Part shown: positions 61,891 to 64,000 of the stretch, piece after piece
Position numbering within the stretch: the stretch's first letter is position 1
Layout of the letters: every line of letters starts with the position of its first letter
Origin: Anaerolineae bacterium
Lineage (GTDB): Bacteria; Chloroflexota; Anaerolineae; Caldilineales; Caldilineaceae
Direction of reading: 5' to 3'
Length of the DNA stretch: 64,000 nt
Assembly: GCA_030432295.1 (NCBI GenBank)
Contig: JAUIHI010000036.1
Coordinates: 1 to 64,000 of the forward strand
Notes under the pieces: generated by a model
Seen by the model: the letters and a program-made list of their open reading frames with translations, nothing else
Databases searched by the model: none
What the model was told of the DNA's origin: nothing
Program-made: the position numbers and the translations under genes

Positions 61891-62871
61891 CTACCAGTGC
61901 AATGTCGGGGTGTGGATAGGGGCATCCCACAGACCGAGCAGTTCGTCGTCCAGGCGCAACAGCGTTACTGTGCATCCCCCCCGCCCCAGGCTGGTCAGAT
62001 AGTTGCCCACCAGACGGCGTTGAACCACAATGCCCCGGGACTCCAAAAATTCGTAGATGTGCTGGAAGAAGAGGAAAAGTTCCAGGGGCGGCGTGCCACC
62101 CAGGCCACTGACCAGCAGCAACACCCGATCCCCAGAGCGGTAGGGCAGATCGTCTACAATCGGCTGCATCAACCGCTCGACGATCTCTTCTGCGCCTTCC
62201 ACCTGCTGCTCTACGCCCGGCTCGCCGTGAATACCCACACCCAATTCGACGGTGTGATCTCCCAATGGCAGCGCGTGGATGGAGCGGGGCAAAGTCTCGA
62301 TGTTGGTGGCGAAACCCATACTGCGGGCATTCTCTGCGGCCCGAACCGAGACCGCCACCACCTCTTCCAGCGGACGTCCTGCCTCGGCAGCCGCACCGGC
62401 AATGCGAATCACAATCGGCGCTGCGCCCAATCCCCGGCGGTTGGAAATTTCCGGGATGGCTACGTCGTCGTTGACCAGCACTTTGCGGGCACGGATGCCT
62501 TCCCGGCTCAACTCCTCTGTACATATCTCCGAATTGAAGACCGCGCCCGCATAGTTCTTGACGATATAGACGACGCCTGCGCCCTGCTCCACCGCGTGGG
62601 TGGCGGCCAGCAGTTGGTCCGGCGTGGGGCTGGTAAAGATCGGCCCCGGGCAGGCCGCGTCCAGCATCCCCAATCCCACATAGCCTGTGGGCAGGGGTTC
62701 GTGTCCGCTGCCGCTGCCTGTGATGACCACCACTTTGCCCGCCCGTCCCGGCTGCGCCCGCTGCACAAAATCGGGATCAAAATGAACTCGCAGCAGATTG
62801 GGATAGCAGGCGGCCATCCCGGCCAGGCTACGGGCGATAGAATCTCCGGGTTTGTTGACAAAGCTGTGCAT
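61891..62871 (-). CDS. dhaK: DhaK, dihydroxyacetone-binding subunit
   Basis: 326 residues. Binds dihydroxyacetone as a hemiaminal to an active-site His: GVGIHGEPGVEQQ with H215. Also VVVITGSGSGHEPLPTGYVG, PDQLLAATHAVEQGAGVVYI, VNDDVAIPE and LVSGLGGTPPLELFLF. Full family length. First gene of the leftward Dha set; promoter not identified. Confidence 0.95.
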   Translation of the reverse strand: MHSFVNKPGDSIARSLAGMAACYPNLLRVHFDPDFVQRAQPGRAGKVVVITGSGSGHEPLPTGYVGLGMLDAACPGPIFTSPTPDQLLAATHAVEQGAGVVYIVKNYAGAVFNSEICTEELSREGIRARKVLVNDDVAIPEISNRRGLGAAPIVIRIAGAAAEAGRPLEEVVAVSVRAAENARSMGFATNIETLPRSIHALPLGDHTVELGVGIHGEPGVEQQVEGAEEIVERLMQPIVDDLPYRSGDRVLLLVSGLGGTPPLELFLFFQHIYEFLESRGIVVQRRLVGNYLTSLGRGGCTVTLLRLDDELLGLWDAPIHTPTLHW

Positions 62872-62980
62872 AAGGACTCAACGCGATCAGCGAGGGGGTG
62901 GGGTTCTCATCCTCGCGTGTCTCTATTGTAGCCGGTTTGGGCTTAATTTTCAATGGCGATAAATGGGCGAAGTGTGCGCC

Positions 62981-63616
62981 CTACCAGATGGTAATCACCC
63001 GTTCTTTGCCGTCTTTTAGCTGTTGACGGTTGCGCCGCAGAGCCATAAAAATGCCAATAAAGGCCATTGCACCAAAAATTACATAGGGCCAGGGAGCGAT
63101 GCCGTTGAGGGCAAAGAGCAGAAGCGTTGCCAGAGAGACCGCGCCCACTGAGAATGTCCCTATCGAAGCCATCCGGCTCCACCAGATCAGCAGCGCGCCG
63201 GTAATCCAGACGATGCCGCCGGCCAGGGGGAAGATGGCCATTGCGGTGGCCGCGGCGGTGATGCCCCCCGCGCCGCCATTGAAGCCAGCGAAGATGGGCC
63301 AATTGTGTCCCCAAATGGCCGCGCCGCCGGTCAACCCGGCAGCCAGGGCCAGGGCAGTGGCTGCCGCGCCGGGGAAGAAGCTGGCAGCCAGCCAGCGCAC
63401 CAGAATCACCGCGATCGCGCCTTTGAGCGCATCGCCCAGGATTGTGGGGATGGCCGCTTTCAGCCCGGCCGCGCGCCAGGCATTGGTTCCGCCTGTGCGC
63501 CCGCTTCCTACTGTGCGGATGTCCACGCCATAGAGTCTTGTCACCCACAGGCCAGTGGGGACAGATCCAAAAAGATAGCCGATCAGCGCACCGATGGGAA
63601 CCAGAATCCAGTCCAT
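62981..63616 (-). CDS. plsY: PlsY-like glycerol-3-phosphate acyltransferase with altered motif 2
   Basis: 211 residues from the ATG at 63616 (AGGAGG upstream). Polytopic membrane protein, about five to seven helices. First motif intact: GSVPTGLW, then VGSGRTGGTNAWRAAG (consensus SGNxGxTN), then GDALKGAIAV. The second motif normally reads GHxWPxFxxFKGGKG; here it is GHNWPIFAGFNGGAGG, so both lysines are gone. PlsY uses acyl-phosphate to acylate glycerol 3-phosphate. Loss of the lysines may alter phosphate binding. It lies upstream of the glycerol/dihydroxyacetone kinase genes. Confidence 0.8.
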   Translation of the reverse strand: MDWILVPIGALIGYLFGSVPTGLWVTRLYGVDIRTVGSGRTGGTNAWRAAGLKAAIPTILGDALKGAIAVILVRWLAASFFPGAAATALALAAGLTGGAAIWGHNWPIFAGFNGGAGGITAAATAMAIFPLAGGIVWITGALLIWWSRMASIGTFSVGAVSLATLLLFALNGIAPWPYVIFGAMAFIGIFMALRRNRQQLKDGKERVITIW

Positions 63617-63684
63617 TTCTCCTCCTAAGAGAATCGTAGGACGGAATATCATTCCGCCCAGAGCAGACGAAATACCTTTCTGTC

Positions 63685-63999
63685 CTACGCCTGATCGCTG
63701 CGCGCCGAAGTAAAGGGGATGGGTTGTCGGGGGTTCTCTGCCAGGGGAGGCGGTGGGGTTTCGCTGATCCCCTGCATGTGTAGTTCGCCGTCCAATTTCG
63801 CGCCGTCGTCCAGCAAAAAACTTTTGACGAAAAGTACGCCGCTCACGTGGCAACCGGCCAGCAGCTCGGCCCGGTCTGCCCGGATTATCCCGTCGAATTC
63901 TCCCCGGATGCTGACGGTGCGGGCGCGAATCTCGGCGTTGACCCGGGCATTCTCGGTCAGAATCACATTGGCCGGGGTTTCCAGCATACCCGATTCCAT
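63685..63999 (-). CDS. bactofilin-like polymer-forming protein (probably cut by window end)
   Basis: 104 residues visible from an ATG at 63999; the frame may continue beyond the window. A DUF583-type right-handed beta-helix: ANVILTENARVNAEIRARTV, GEFDGIIRADRAELLAGCHV, GVLFVKSFLLDDGAKLDGEL. A Pro-rich tail follows (ETPPPPLAENPRQPIP). Bactofilins form cytoplasmic filaments, often membrane-bound. Confidence 0.75.
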   Translation of the reverse strand: MESGMLETPANVILTENARVNAEIRARTVSIRGEFDGIIRADRAELLAGCHVSGVLFVKSFLLDDGAKLDGELHMQGISETPPPPLAENPRQPIPFTSARSDQA

Positions 64000-64000
64000 C

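Overview
The window is a 64 kb, GC-rich, gene-dense stretch of a bacterial chromosome. It most resembles a Chloroflexota genome of the Anaerolineae/Caldilineae type. That placement is an inference from gene content: a ba3-type oxidase with a miniature subunit IIa, a DUF4097/SHOCT/DUF2089 envelope module, FxLYD and CARDB surface proteins, a YprA/MrfA-like helicase, and very many long intergenic hairpin repeats. No rRNA, tRNA, CRISPR array, transposase or phage gene was recognised.

Layout. 136-2431: two-component system. 2656-13591: secreted protein, HD hydrolase, AGE-family epimerase and a giant CARDB subtilase. 13789-18426: xylulokinase, a MeaB GTPase with a stand-alone B12-binding mutase subunit, and an acyl-CoA dehydrogenase. 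18591-25352: ComEA-like DNA-binding protein, Rieske/glutamate-synthase fusion, DUF5996 protein, FxLYD lipoprotein, MFS transporter and tandem GNAT. 25572-32654: a leftward polysaccharide operon (small chorismate mutase-like protein, GT4 glycosyltransferase, DUF5678-like protein, retropepsin, two Wzz proteins, CpsD-like ATPase, RfbA, an unknown protein, RfbB). 32898-36128: two acyl-CoA dehydrogenases and a GNAT. 36245-43649: heme A synthase, GrpE/DnaJ, a DUF898 membrane protein, a SCO-like protein and ba3 oxidase subunits IIa, II and I; the 39-residue IIa gene is easily missed. 43719-48133: leftward SHOCT/ABC-2/DUF4097/DUF2089 operon. 48489-52656: second two-component system, SPFH and NfeD proteins, OsmC. 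52773-56635: lone metal-binding lipoprotein and a helicase carrying an HNH domain. 56729-62871: complete PEP-dependent dihydroxyacetone kinase relay (PtsI, HPr, DhaM, DhaL, DhaK) with glycerol kinase inside it. 62981-63999: PlsY-like acyltransferase and a bactofilin fragment.

How genes work together. The Dha genes form one phosphate relay: PEP to EI to HPr to DhaM to DhaL to dihydroxyacetone on DhaK. GlpK and the PlsY-like protein add glycerol-3-phosphate supply and use. CtaA and the SCO-like protein fit assembly of the neighbouring ba3 oxidase. The 43.7-48.1 kb operon looks like an envelope-stress module: a DUF2089 regulator, a beta-solenoid DUF4097 protein and an ABC-2 exporter, with the same short helical SHOCT-like module in three of its proteins.

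The most unusual theme is repetitive. Long inverted repeats of several unrelated sequence families sit at gene ends, often containing the stop codon. Members also lie in frame inside two proteins: three places in the helicase and two CARDB repeats of the subtilase. One hairpin region is bracketed by an exact 15-bp direct repeat.
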